Positions 11,205-22,163 of a DNA stretch of 64,000 nt are shown here, piece by piece. A model generated the notes under the pieces. It was not told the DNA's origin. It saw only the letters and a program-made list of their open reading frames with translations, and did no database searches. The position numbers and the translations under genes were made by a program. Each line of letters starts with the position of its first letter. Within the stretch, counting starts at the first letter, position 1. The stretch covers positions 799,501 to 863,500 of the forward strand of contig NC_050475.1 in assembly GCF_013373865.1 (NCBI RefSeq), written 5' to 3'. This DNA is from Monomorium pharaonis (Eukaryota > Arthropoda > Insecta > Hymenoptera > Formicidae).

Positions 11205-14200
11205 CTATTCCTCGTCCTCATCATTCAGCATATATTCCATCGGCACGTCTGTGATTTCGTCATCCTTTAGTGGTACCTTCAATAAATGTGCATTATTTTT
11301 TAAATGTTGCAACAAATATAATAAATAATATATAACATATTGACTGTTGAATTTACTTTAATGTTTAATCATTTTTATAATAAAATCCCAAATTAGAAAT
11401 CTATTAAAATAAATTTATTTACAGCCAGATGAAAAGTAAAGAAGTCTTATTAACTGTTTTTACATTTCTGAAGCTTTATATTTCCAAATACTCATTATCT
11501 TAAAAATATTGATTTCTTTTATAAAATTTTATTAATAAATTCATCCTAAACGTATTGTGAAATTATTATCTTAACGCATAAAAAAATTTGATATACATAT
11601 AAGACGTTTTATTAAATATTAATGAATATTAATAAAAAATCTATATTAAGTTATTTTAAATTATAATTTTATATTCTAATGTTAGAACAGTACTTAAATT
11701 CGATGTCATTTACACATAAATATTTTTTTTATTCTAAACACATACACTAAAAATAAAGTATTCAATAACTTCTAAATACACCCGTTTTATTGCACTCTTT
11801 TAATAGATATATGCAGTAAGAAGCAAAAATTCATCACATAATAAAAATTGATATTAATTGATTAATTTTCATGTAAAAATATCAATGTGCGACACTAATA
11901 CTCACGTTTTCTTTTCTTCTTAGAAACTCTAATAAATTTTCTGCTTCTTAACAAATATACTAGCACCTACAAATAAAGCTACTTGTAACCTCAACCTCAA
12001 TTTCAACTTCAACATTGCTGTTTTGTTTAAAAAAATGTATTTATATAAACAATATCTTTATATAATAAAGAATGCTTCTATGCTTTATATATTATATTTT
12101 GCTACAAATCATATTGATTAAATCTAAATAAAAATATAAACATTTTTATATAAAAAAATATACAAAAATCTATTAAATATAGTTTTTATAATAATGTAAT
12201 AATGAATAAATATTGAATTGGCTTAAATAATATAAGTATTAAGTATGGTAAAACTAATTCGTATTAAAAATGTGTTCAAAATAAACTAGAAAAATCAATA
12301 TTCAACAAAAATTTTATCTATTGCAAGAATTCTTCGTACGTCCGTGATACACATTTTTTTTCTTTGTGTAAATGTAAATGAAACTTACCTCTACAATACC
12401 AGTAGATAACGCATATCCTGCCATTGCCAATGTAGCGACAAGCGCGGCGAGGATCTGATTTCTTCTCTTATTTGGAAATTCACTTTCAGAATCTCTTCTT
12501 AATCTGTCCACATTCTTTTCGGCTTTGTGCTTCTCATAAGTCTGATATTCGTTTTCAAAGTATCTCTGCGATATACGCGACACATACTTCACTAAATTTG
12601 TACAGGCTTTCAGATAATTTTTTAGAACTGGGTTTGGTAATGGGGCCTTAAGCAACGGTGCTAAATATGAGTACACTACGGCGTCTATCGCAGTAGGTTG
12701 CTGCCCACAAAAGAAATCTCTATCTCCAAGTCTTGTAGACAATAACGTTAAACATTTTTGTGCTTCTGAATATACCTGTCGTTACATAAATTCTTAGTTA
12801 AAAATGTTGATCTTATATCCTTACAAGATTAATTGTAAAATAATATACGTTAATTATATAAACATTCTCTTATGTATTTAATACATTCGAAATTATTCTA
12901 GACACACGTACCTCATTTTCAATAACATTTATATTATCTTCCAAAGGATATAAACTTTGCATCAAAGCGTGCGCTTGCCGCTCAAATTTACCTGGATAAT
13001 AGAAATTAAATGGAAAAGACAGCGCTTTGCAATACCATGGTCTGACTAACTCGTCTAAATTCTTCTTATCTATCCACCTAAAAAACAATTGTAATGTTAT
13101 ATCCTATATACATTTTGTGCCATAATTAGCAAAAGCAGAGATAAAAGGTTTTAATTATATTAATGCATCTGCTAACGTAAAGCCAATAAATATTATATCC
13201 ACAAAACTAGAGAACATAAACAAACATATATGTGTTACATCAGAATAATATACATCCCATAAACTTAGATAAAGATATTTTAGTATTGCTACTTGAGAGA
13301 CAAATATTTTACTTATCTAATAAAGTTAGATAAATTTAGACATTTATTCTTACTAGCAATTTAAACCTTGTATATGTCATTAGGAAAACTGTACTCTCCG
13401 TAATATTTAAAATTACTAATAATTCAAGTTGTTGAAAACTTTGTTAATAAAATTTAGACAATAATTCTATAGGATTTTGAATTTAATTTTAGATCTAATT
13501 AAAGACTTTAATTTTAAGACTGAGAGAAAATTACATATAATACGTATATATCTAAAAAATTTTTTTGGTAACAATGATGAATAATCAAGTTATTTTTCAA
13601 TAAATTTATAATTAAATTTTTTAAAGTTTGTCTATAAACAAAAATAACTTAATATATTTTCTATTAATCAAATTGAGATCTTGTAAGAGCTGAATTGCAC
13701 CTTATTCTGATGCGTTTCTGTTTCATACCATATAAATTGAAAGGCTGGATATAACTTTTCCTTAAGCAGAGAATCATAAGCCAGAACGTCCGCGCATTGC
13801 TTATCGCTTAATGTATAGTCAGTACTATGTTTCGTTCTAAAGTAGGGCAGTATATCTTTAGCTGTATCCAAAGTACAATGACCAGTCCTAAGCAAAGGCA
13901 ATCGACCATTTGGCGTTCTAAATGGGTTACTTGCTAGATGTACTTTTATAGGTACCCCACTGAATTTAGCATACGCCTGTAACAAATAATGGCTGTATTA
14001 GAAAATGACAGATACTGATAACAGAAGTGTAACCTATTACATCATATCAAGGTATTAAATTACTATTATATTAAATGATATTAAATAATATCCTTTTTCT
14101 TTAGAACTAAACTTCTTAAAGGGTTTATCTTTTCTTTTTTTTTCTTCAATGTAAATAGAATAAACCACAGTAGAAAGTTAAGTCCTAAGAAGTTAAGTTT

Positions 14201-14963
14201 CAATAACAAAGTAAATATAATCTCTAATATGCAGATTATAGTTACGATTTTGATGGCTATTAGATAAGCACTCAGCCTTCAATGAATCAACTTAGATATT
14301 AATGGAGTGAGGCATGTTTTATTGCTCTTTCTAATTTTTGTTTTACTGGTGTTGCATTCAGTTGACAGTTTAGATCAGTTAGTTACATCCAGTTGACAAT
14401 TCTGACCTTTATGTATAACATAACTATCAGTATGCCTATCTTTCTCGAATAGCATTTTTAAAAGGAGAGTATCACTTTGATAACTTTTTCAGCCAACTAT
14501 ATATATCACCTGTTTCTGAAATTAAATTTTGAATGAAGACTCCATTAAGATTCATTCAAAATTCTCGGAAAACCTCTCTCCGTTGTTTACATTCCCTTTC
14601 GAGGTATAGTCTCCCAAGAATCTTTTATTTTCAATTAACGAGTTAGGTAATCGTTAGAAAACCATCGTAAGCGCTACCGACGTTCTCCAAATAAAAAAAA
14701 AAAAAGATTTTAAGTCGGCCAAAGAATCCACGTAACGAGAAAGACATTTGACGTTTCCGAAAATTGCGTGTCATGCTCGACGTGCCACGTTATGAGGAAA
14801 AAAGGAAAATTTGCCGCGTCGTTGATCGGGCAACGTGCGTGTCACTCATAACCTCCACCTGTCCAGCAAAACACACCAGAACTTGCAGACACTCGATGTC
14901 GACCGACGGTAGACCCCAGTCACCCTTCCACACGTCTAGCTGCAGAACCTCGGCGTTGGCCAT
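11205..14963 (-). CDS. Mtx1: Metaxin 1, mitochondrial outer-membrane import/SAM complex protein
   Basis: Outer-membrane GST-fold protein of the SAM/TOB complex, involved in inserting beta-barrel proteins and in MICOS contact. Five exons: 14963-14877, 13976-13729, 13077-12912, 12775-12389 and 11276-11205. They total 960 nt, or 319 aa, near the ~317 of the human short form. Exon 1 contains WKGDWGLPSVDIECLQVL. Exon 2 contains the thioredoxin-like region (NPFRTPNGRLPLLRTG) and ends at TG|GTATGA, giving FIWWIDKKNLDELV, as the family expects. Exon 4 contains the GST-C half and a C-terminal membrane anchor at about 273-293 (ILAALVATLAMAGYALSTGI). The last exon adds a short acidic tail ending DEDEE after a 1.1-kb intron. 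Its acceptor (attgaag) lacks a good pyrimidine tract, so that exon is the least certain, although an acidic tail is also known in vertebrate metaxin 1. Confidence 0.93.
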
Positions 14964-15951
14964 TTTCGGAAACTTGCATTGCCAGACTGCCAAAGTTGAG
15001 CGTGAATCTAAACGCGCTCGAGCTTGAACAAGTTCCTCGAAGGCGCGCGAAGACGAAGACTCCTCTCCTCTCGTCACCCCTCCTCAGTAAACAATTCACT
15101 CAATTCACCGTCGCGTGGCACCAGAACCAATGTTACATATATGTAAACGCGTCTTAAATAAAGATGATTTAATTTTTTAATTTATCTCTAGAAAAGATAG
15201 AATTAAATCGTTTCATCCAGATAATTTTTAAATGATTTTGTCGTTGAGCAAAAAATTTAGGATGTCAAAATAATGTGTTCATACCTTTATTTATATTTTA
15301 TTAATAAAAACAAAAGTTTTTTTTTTTTAAAGAGTATATTCTAAATCTAAAAGTTATACATAAAAAAATTTAATAATTAAAATCACTATTATATATATTA
15401 TAATTTTAGTTGATAAGCAAGATGTTAATGGAATATTCAACTTGATCGACACCACCAATCAGATTGCTAAGTTTAATTAGGGTTTGAATGAATTTATAGA
15501 ATTTGATTGGTGATGTCCGTTTACATTGTACGCATCTGGAACTCATTCTCTCACAGGCGTCAGCATGAAAAGGCACCCTTAAAATGTAGATCTGCAAAAT
15601 CTGCAGATGAGTGAACGGGCCTTGAATTTGACACTTCGGCTGTCCCCGGGTCCCCCGGTCCCATTCAGTTCCCCCGATTGGCGTTGTTATTTATTAATGT
15701 AAAACTATGTAACGATCATTACATAAGCGTGAGTAAGGAGTTTTTTTATTTTTGAATGTGTACAAAAATTTAATTGGATTTAGTATAATCAAATGATTCG
15801 ATAAATAGAAAATAAAAAATGAAAAAAGAGCATACTCAATTAATTAATTGTTACTTGAATTTTTAGAATCCGGCGAAAGAAAAGCAGTGATAATCGGCGG
15901 TGATAAGAGATCTCTTTTGGTTGCTGTTAGATTGTTATAATAATATCCAAC
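14964..15951. promoter_or_regulatory. Shared divergent 5' region of MTX1 and HACD3
   Basis: About 1 kb between opposite-strand start codons, expected to hold both promoters and 5' UTRs. The MTX1-proximal part (14964-15090) is CpG-rich, the middle is AT-rich, and 15600-15680 is GC-rich again, with C-runs and an inverted CCAAT (gattgg). No coding exon is supported. Confidence 0.55.
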
Positions 15952-17455
15952 ATGCTCACGCCATTTGTATACTGGGCCCAGACGGAGAGTCAAATCACAC
16001 TAAAAGTAGATCTAACTGATGTTAAGGTATGTTATCCAACATGTAAAAAATACAAGAACATACATTTTTTGTGTTTATAAATATAAAACTTTGGTCAAGG
16101 CACTAATGTAAATTATCATAATTCTATACTCTTATTTCATAGGATCTTAATGTCAATCTAAAAGAAACTACGCTACAAGTTACAGCCTATGGACAGGGAG
16201 CAAGAGGGTTAAATAATTACAGCTTTAAATTGAATTTTCATTCACCTATTGATCCAAACGTAAAGAGTTTTTAAATCGATTTTTAAATGTATTTTTGATA
16301 CAAATTGTACTAAAGAAAGTTAATGGGTTTACTGTAGGAGAGCAATTACAAAGTAATTGATCGTGAGGTGGACTTTGTTTTGAGAAAAAGGTTTAATGGT
16401 TGGTGGCCGAGATTAACGAGTCAGCCACAGAAGCCTTCGTGGCTCAAAATCGATTTTGATAAGTGGAAGAGCGAAGACATGGACGACAATGAGGACGAGA
16501 AACGTAACATTCTTAACGATTATCCCGACATGTACGATAAGTTGCACAAAGAAGAATTTGGTTATAGAAAAGGTATACATTATTACAAATTGATTTTACT
16601 ATAATAATGCCACAAAACTAATATATTTTATTCTCTTTTAGAAGATTTCAAGAAAGTGTATCTAGTCATATATAATCTTTGTCAATTTGTTGGTTTCATT
16701 TACGTGCTTGTTGTAATGGCCATAAGATACTCGCGCAACGGACAAGGTATACTTATATTATTTTAAAGTACTTTTTTCGTAAATTATGAGCTCTAGAAAT
16801 GTTATCAAAGCTCCTTTAGTTCTTTACGTCGAAAATTATACAGTGAATCTTGTTTTTTAAAAACGTACTAATGCGACATGCGTTTTTAGATTCTATGAAG
16901 GAAACTTATGACGCAGTTGGCAATCCAATGAAATTTCTACAACTTTTACAATTTTTGGAGGTGATGCATCCTATGTTCGGATACACGAAGAGCAGCGTGC
17001 TGATGTCTTTACTGCAGATGGGAGGTAGAACGTTCGTGCTGTTCTGCATGATAGAAGCCGAACCTCGTATGCAAACCAAACCGATCGTCTTTTATTTATT
17101 TCACTTATGGAGCATGGTGGAGATAGTTAGATATCCGTACTACATCACGCAATTGCTGAACCTCGAGATACCCTTTTTAACGTGGTTGAGGTACACGATA
17201 TGGATACCGTTGTACCCCTTGGGCTTTTTATGCGAGGGTATCATAATACTACGGAATATCCCATATTTCGAGGAGACTCAAAAGTTCACCATTAGCTTGC
17301 CGAACCGCTACAATTTTGCTCTTCACTTCCCATCTCTTTTAAGAATCTATTTGCTTTTTTTATTCATGCCTGGAATATACACGCTAATGACTCGTATGTA
17401 TCAGCTGCGGTCTAGGAAACTTCAAAAGTCCAATATTAAGAAAAGGTACAATTGA
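15952..17455 (+). CDS. HACD3: Very-long-chain (3R)-3-hydroxyacyl-CoA dehydratase, HACD3/PTPLAD1 type
   Basis: ER membrane enzyme that dehydrates 3-hydroxyacyl-CoA in very-long-chain fatty-acid elongation. Five exons: 15952-16026, 16143-16259, 16338-16572, 16642-16746 and 16890-17455. They total 1098 nt, or 365 aa, matching the ~362 of HACD3. Residues ~1-110 form a p23-like CS domain (MLTPFVYWAQTESQI..., GWWPRLTSQPQKPSWLKIDF), which distinguishes HACD3 from HACD1/2. The rest is the multi-pass PTPLA domain. The catalytic Tyr and Glu, seven apart in the family, are visible as Y286 and E293 in YPLGFLCE. All junctions are GT-AG and in phase. Divergent from MTX1 and followed in tandem by TIM22. Identity is firm. 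Confidence 0.96.
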
Positions 17456-17522
17456 TTTCGCGGAGTAGGTAATAATCTCCGTGGGTTTGTCTCTTTTCAT
17501 CTGTAATCGTTATTGTGCAAAG

Positions 17523-17528
17523 AATAAA
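17523..17528 (+). terminator. Likely poly(A) signal of HACD3
   Basis: AATAAA 68 bp after the HACD3 stop codon, repeated in weaker form just downstream. Further AATAAA-like hexamers occur later, so other 3' ends are possible. Confidence 0.45.
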
Positions 17529-18705
17529 AAAAGAATAAGATATGTAAGTGATAAGATAGAAGTAACAAAGCTTTGTTTTGGAGAGGGAGAGAATACACAG
17601 CTTTCATAATAATGGTGTAATTTTATATAGACATTTATATGTAATTCTTATCATTAAATATTTGTCAAGAGCAGAATTTTGAATTGTATGCTCTAATTGT
17701 ATAAAGCGATTTTGTTTTTAAGCTTTGTTATTCAGTATACAATTAAATGCTATGTATGGATACATTGAACGCAGAACCTATTTTCATTCTGCGTACATGC
17801 TATATTGTACTAAGTTTGAAATAATATTACATCACAGATCTCATTAAATAATTATACAATACGATTATTTGACTGCATTTCATGAAGTAAACGGCATTAC
17901 TAAGAATTTAATTTCTAATTTAGGTATATTTAAATCTTAAATGTTTGAATATATTGTACTTGAAGAAATAAAGTAAGTCATGTGATTGGGACAAACATGG
18001 TTTTCAAATTCTGTCTCTTAGATTTTTAGTTTGTGAGAATGAAAGTATACAACAAATGTGTAAATATGTATCTGATTATAAATTAATGCGAGATATAATT
18101 GTTATCTCAGCAGAATTCGAAAGCTCGTTGGAAGAGAAAGGTGTGATTTACAGTGCTTAACAGTGTAACATAAGATTTACTTATTGTTTTAAAATGTATA
18201 TTATTATTAGTATTATTTTATATATAATATTATATAAAATAAAAATGAAGAAAAATGAAGAGAAAGTGTAAAACGTTGAATTGCAAATTGGACGAATTTG
18301 AACTTCAAATTTATTTTAAATAAGCGCTATCGATATTTTCAGAACATCGATATATATCGATTGCCGCTACTTTTTAATCCGGAGATCGGATCGGAGTTCC
18401 AGGCTTTCAGGCGAATTTAGGTTAGGAAGCATGGTAAACACGTTGTCTGCGGACTGCGTCCCATGAGCAGTCTTGTCTCTGGTCGAATGAAAATCAGTTT
18501 CAACGCGCTTGAATTTACTCCAGATTTATGCGACGTTTAATATATCTTCGGATTTTAGATTATTCCGCTCCGACTTAACGGAATGAGATGAATCTTCCAT
18601 TAAACAAGTATTTCGAACTCGTAACGAACAAGTACTCGTAACGTGACGTGACGCAAGGCACATTTTCGTGTGATCAAATCGTGACCGAATTGTGGCGAAG
18701 GTGTA

Positions 18706-18711
18706 ATGTAA
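18706..18711 (+). promoter_or_regulatory. Start-stop upstream ORF (ATGTAA) in the TIM22 leader
   Basis: An ATG followed directly by TAA sits 8 nt before the TIM22 start codon, in another frame. If the leader includes it, it would be a minimal uORF, known in other systems to stall initiating ribosomes. The presence of the motif is seen; its function is inferred. Confidence 0.4.
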
Positions 18712-18713
18712 AA

Positions 18714-20026
18714 ATGTACCCTGCCGATGTGACAAAAACGTCTCCACCGGCGACTGCCAGTGGTAAAAAGGTGTTCCTGAGCGACGCGGACCTCGACAAG
18801 ATGGCCATGCTCCTCGTTGGAAATCAGCAACGCTTCAGAGAAAACATTATAATCCCCAGGATACTGGGACCCGTGCAGATAAAGTCTATCGACGAAAAAA
18901 GGGTAGAGCGTGCGATGGAAAGCTGTGTGTTCAAGAGTATCATGAGTTGTGTTATTGGTATGCCTCTTCATTATTCCTCTTTGTACACAAATATCGAATT
19001 TCTGTATATATTATATTTTACAAATTATATTTAATACTTTGCAATTTTATGTTGAATTAGACTCAACATAATACATTGCAATATCCTACTGTATTGAATT
19101 TCTTAAGCATTCAAATTTATGATTATAACATTCAAACTATATTTTGAAATGTTCTTTTTTTGGAGGTATTTATTCTATTATTTTTTATTTATTTTTTCTT
19201 TTTAAATTTATTCTATTAATATTCTTTAATTCATGTTGGATCCTAGTGGATGAAATTGAGGCTGATAATTATCATTTTGTAAGAAATATTTTGGATTGCA
19301 GAATCAAGAATAAAATTACAACATTAAAGTTACATCGCGTTAATTAAAAAAACATTTGTCTTTCAGGATATGGTTTGGGAGCGGCCATCGGGTTGTTCTC
19401 TTCCAGCGTGAATCCCAATATGACGAGTGTTGAGCAGCAACAGAGTGCACGAGAAATATTCAGGGAAATGAAAACCACGACTCTCAGCTATGCGAAAAAC
19501 TTCGCGGTTGTTGGATGCTTATTCTCCGCCATCGAGTGTACAATCGAATCGGTAATGCTCAAGATACGCGTTAGAAATCTCGAAGAATTTCGAATAATAA
19601 TCTATTACTTTGCTTGACATGTTTTTCTCGGCCATGTCATAAAAAGGCGTTTTTTAATTTCAGTATAGAGGTAAAACCGACTGGAAGAATAGCACATACG
19701 CAGGCGGTTTAACGGGCGGACTAATTGGCTTAAGAGGTATTTCTAATTTCCCCAGTTTTAAAGCTACCAAGGTTCCGAAATTCACTGTCAGTACTAAAAA
19801 TCTATAGTATACTTAAAATGACAGATTTTTGGTACCAGCAACGTTAATCAGAACTTAGTCTAATTAATAACATTTTTCAAATCTACATTAAAAATCTAAC
19901 ATTTTTAATCTATTTTAATCTGATCCCATTCTTCTTGCAGCTGGAATAAAGGCGGGTATATTGGGTGCCGCAGGTTTCGCGGCGTTCTCAACGGTGATAG
20001 ACTATTACATGATACACAGATCTTAG
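18714..20026 (+). CDS. Tim22: Mitochondrial import inner membrane translocase subunit TIM22
   Basis: Channel-forming subunit of the carrier translocase, which inserts multi-spanning carriers into the mitochondrial inner membrane. Four exons: 18714-18957, 19367-19551, 19664-19736 and 19941-20026. They total 588 nt, or 195 aa, the family's normal size. Signatures: the conserved IIIPRILGPVQIKSIDEKRVE, four hydrophobic segments of the Tim17/22/23 fold, the Gly-rich GYGLGAAIGLF and AGGLTGGLIGLRAGIKAG, and a C-terminus DYYMIHRS. The ATG at 18714 was chosen because the upstream open frame contains no ATG. A start-stop uORF lies just before it. All introns are GT-AG and in phase. Identity is certain. 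Confidence 0.96.
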
Positions 20027-22163
20027 ATCGCGTAGCACAGGTTGTTGAAAGATATATATATATATTTGTATAAAAGAGATATAAAAATCTATGAAATTAT
20101 CTATACAATTCCTGTATAAAAACATTGAAATGTTTCTGTGGTGTAAATATGCTCGTAAAACTAATATCGTGTGACTGAATTAAAAGCGTAAAATATATTG
20201 CCTTTTTAAAAAATTAATTTACCACCTAATATTCATCCAGTTTCACGTTAGTATTCACGAAATTCCCTTTACGTGTTCTTATATATCATCACATTTCACG
20301 CGTTTCGTTGTATTGCACGAAATAATTCGCACAAAGAAATACTTGTATGTGATTTACACGTAAAAAGTTTCTAACCATTGTCACATCTTATCTTAAACAT
20401 TTTTAACATTACATTTTTACTTTAAGTATGACGAATATATATTTATATATATTTAGGAATACATCTATCATTTATATGCTTTGTGGACTCTTATATGAGT
20501 GAAGGAGATCTAGTAAAAAGAAGTTACGAACGGCCAATTACGAGAAAAAAATATATAATGTTATATATCTAAAATTAACTTTGGATCGTTCTACACTGTA
20601 ACAAATTTGTGTAAAATTAAAACAGTAATAGTGGATAATTTTGAGATTCACTATAATAGTTGTAATTTTCGCATGTTTATAATTTTGCAGTATACAATTA
20701 AAATAATTTAATTTGTAAAAAATTTGTTTACAGTTTATACATAAGTGTAAAAAATAAATTATGGAATTATTGCATAGTTTATATACAAAATTACATACAC
20801 ATAAAAATTTACAACTATTATAGTGGGTGTCAAAATTACCCACCATTATGTTGTAATTTTACACAAATTTTTTACAATGTATTTTTTAAAAAGTGGTTTG
20901 ACACATTCGTACTTCTTCGTTTCTAGATCCTAGCTCAATATTAATAATTAAACGATACATTACTTTTAAATAATCTGGCGCGATTAGTCAGATCTTTTTA
21001 TCCGAGGATTGCATCAGCCTTAAAGTTTTATATCTGTCTTACATGAATTTAGTATGAGATATTCATTCAACTATTATTAGTACAATGTAAATTTTATCTA
21101 TAACTTAATATGAATGTATAACTTAATTATGGAAATGTTTTTTTTTTCGATGCAATTTAAGCGTTTACAACAAATTGTTTGCATATTTATCCACGAAAAA
21201 GTTTTGCAGTCTCTTACGCATGTTAATATTCGTATGTGATAGTGAGATAGATAAAAGTTTTGCAAGGCACTTCTCTTCACAATTCTTTTCCATGTCGCGT
21301 TCTATTGTACAATCATCTTCGCTTGAGGTAAACTCTTATTTATTACGTTAAGTATAAGATATCTATTATTTTCTTTTGATAAAGGATGCTGCGTATACAG
21401 CTGAGATCTACGTTTACAAGTTCTTTTCTCTTTTTTTTAAATAAGACATTATTAGGCGTTACCTTATATGGAATATTTGTGTTCACAATCTTGCTTCATT
21501 GGTCTCGCTTGGTTTTTCTTATGCAATAAAATATTATTTAAATGCTTATTATGCCTATGTTTAAATGCACGATATGAGTAAAATTAGCAGTTTGTCAATG
21601 ATTAAGACAGAAATTACATAAAAAACTGATAAATTGAAGACAAATGTTTCTTTAAAAAAAAAAAAAGAATCACAATAAGATTCTCAGTAAGTACTCGCAC
21701 AGTAAAATCTTCGAGATAAAGTGATTCTCGTTCGAGTAAATTTTTGTTAAAAGGAACAAGTTACTCAAGTGCCTTACCTATTGACCTATTGGATATGCAA
21801 ACATTTGTTTCATATTATGTCATTTCAGATCGAGTTTGTTGGTCTATTTGTTTTTCTGGACAAGGCAGCGAATGGCTAACAGAGGCGTCACGAGCCCTCA
21901 CATCGACAATATATGCTTATCAAAAGACGATTAGTATTTTGATATTCTTATGAGATATATGTCTATAAAACGCGTATCAAAAAACGCGTATCAAAATAAG
22001 ATTGCCCTAATAAAAGGTAAACTTAGAAAAATATTGCCCGAAAATCAAAACCCCGTGATCGCGTGAGCCACTAAAAAAGTTTTATAAATCTTTTTTTGGC
22101 ACTCGTAACAATGGAAGAGTCGTTTTCTTTGCTCTATACGTCGGTACACAAATGCATATTCGA
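20027..22163. other. AT-rich convergent intergenic region between TIM22 and the septin
   Basis: About 2.1 kb between two convergent stop codons, containing both 3' UTRs and the MITE at 20594-20879. Apart from the MITE and poly-A/T runs I see no coding or RNA gene. Confidence 0.6.
20594..20879. mobile_element. 286-bp MITE with ~70-bp TIRs and TA target-site duplication
   Basis: The ends are inverted copies. The left begins CACTGTAACAAATTTGTG; the reverse complement of the right begins CATTGTAAAAAATTTGTG. Similarity continues for about 70 bp through an ATAATAGTTGTAA block. The element is flanked by TA on both sides (20592-20593 and 20880-20881), as expected for Tc1/mariner-class transposition. 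It has no transposase frame, so it is non-autonomous. Confidence 0.8.

Larger units (their letters stand above)
17456..18713. other. Intergenic region between HACD3 and TIM22
   Basis: About 1.26 kb between tandem genes. It starts with the HACD3 3' UTR (AATAAA at 17523-17528), continues as AT-rich sequence without supported exons, and ends with a more CpG-rich stretch (18340-18713) expected to hold the TIM22 promoter. Confidence 0.55.

Noticed and set aside
13690..13728. MTX1 exon 2 extending through THQNK to the GTGCAA donor at 13700
   Set aside because: That junction puts exon 3 in the wrong phase with an immediate stop. The upstream GTATGA donor restores WWIDKKNLDELV, as the family expects.
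18648..18713. TIM22 open frame extended upstream of the ATG at 18714
   Set aside because: The extension begins with a non-ATG codon (GTG) and has no family similarity; it is leader sequence.
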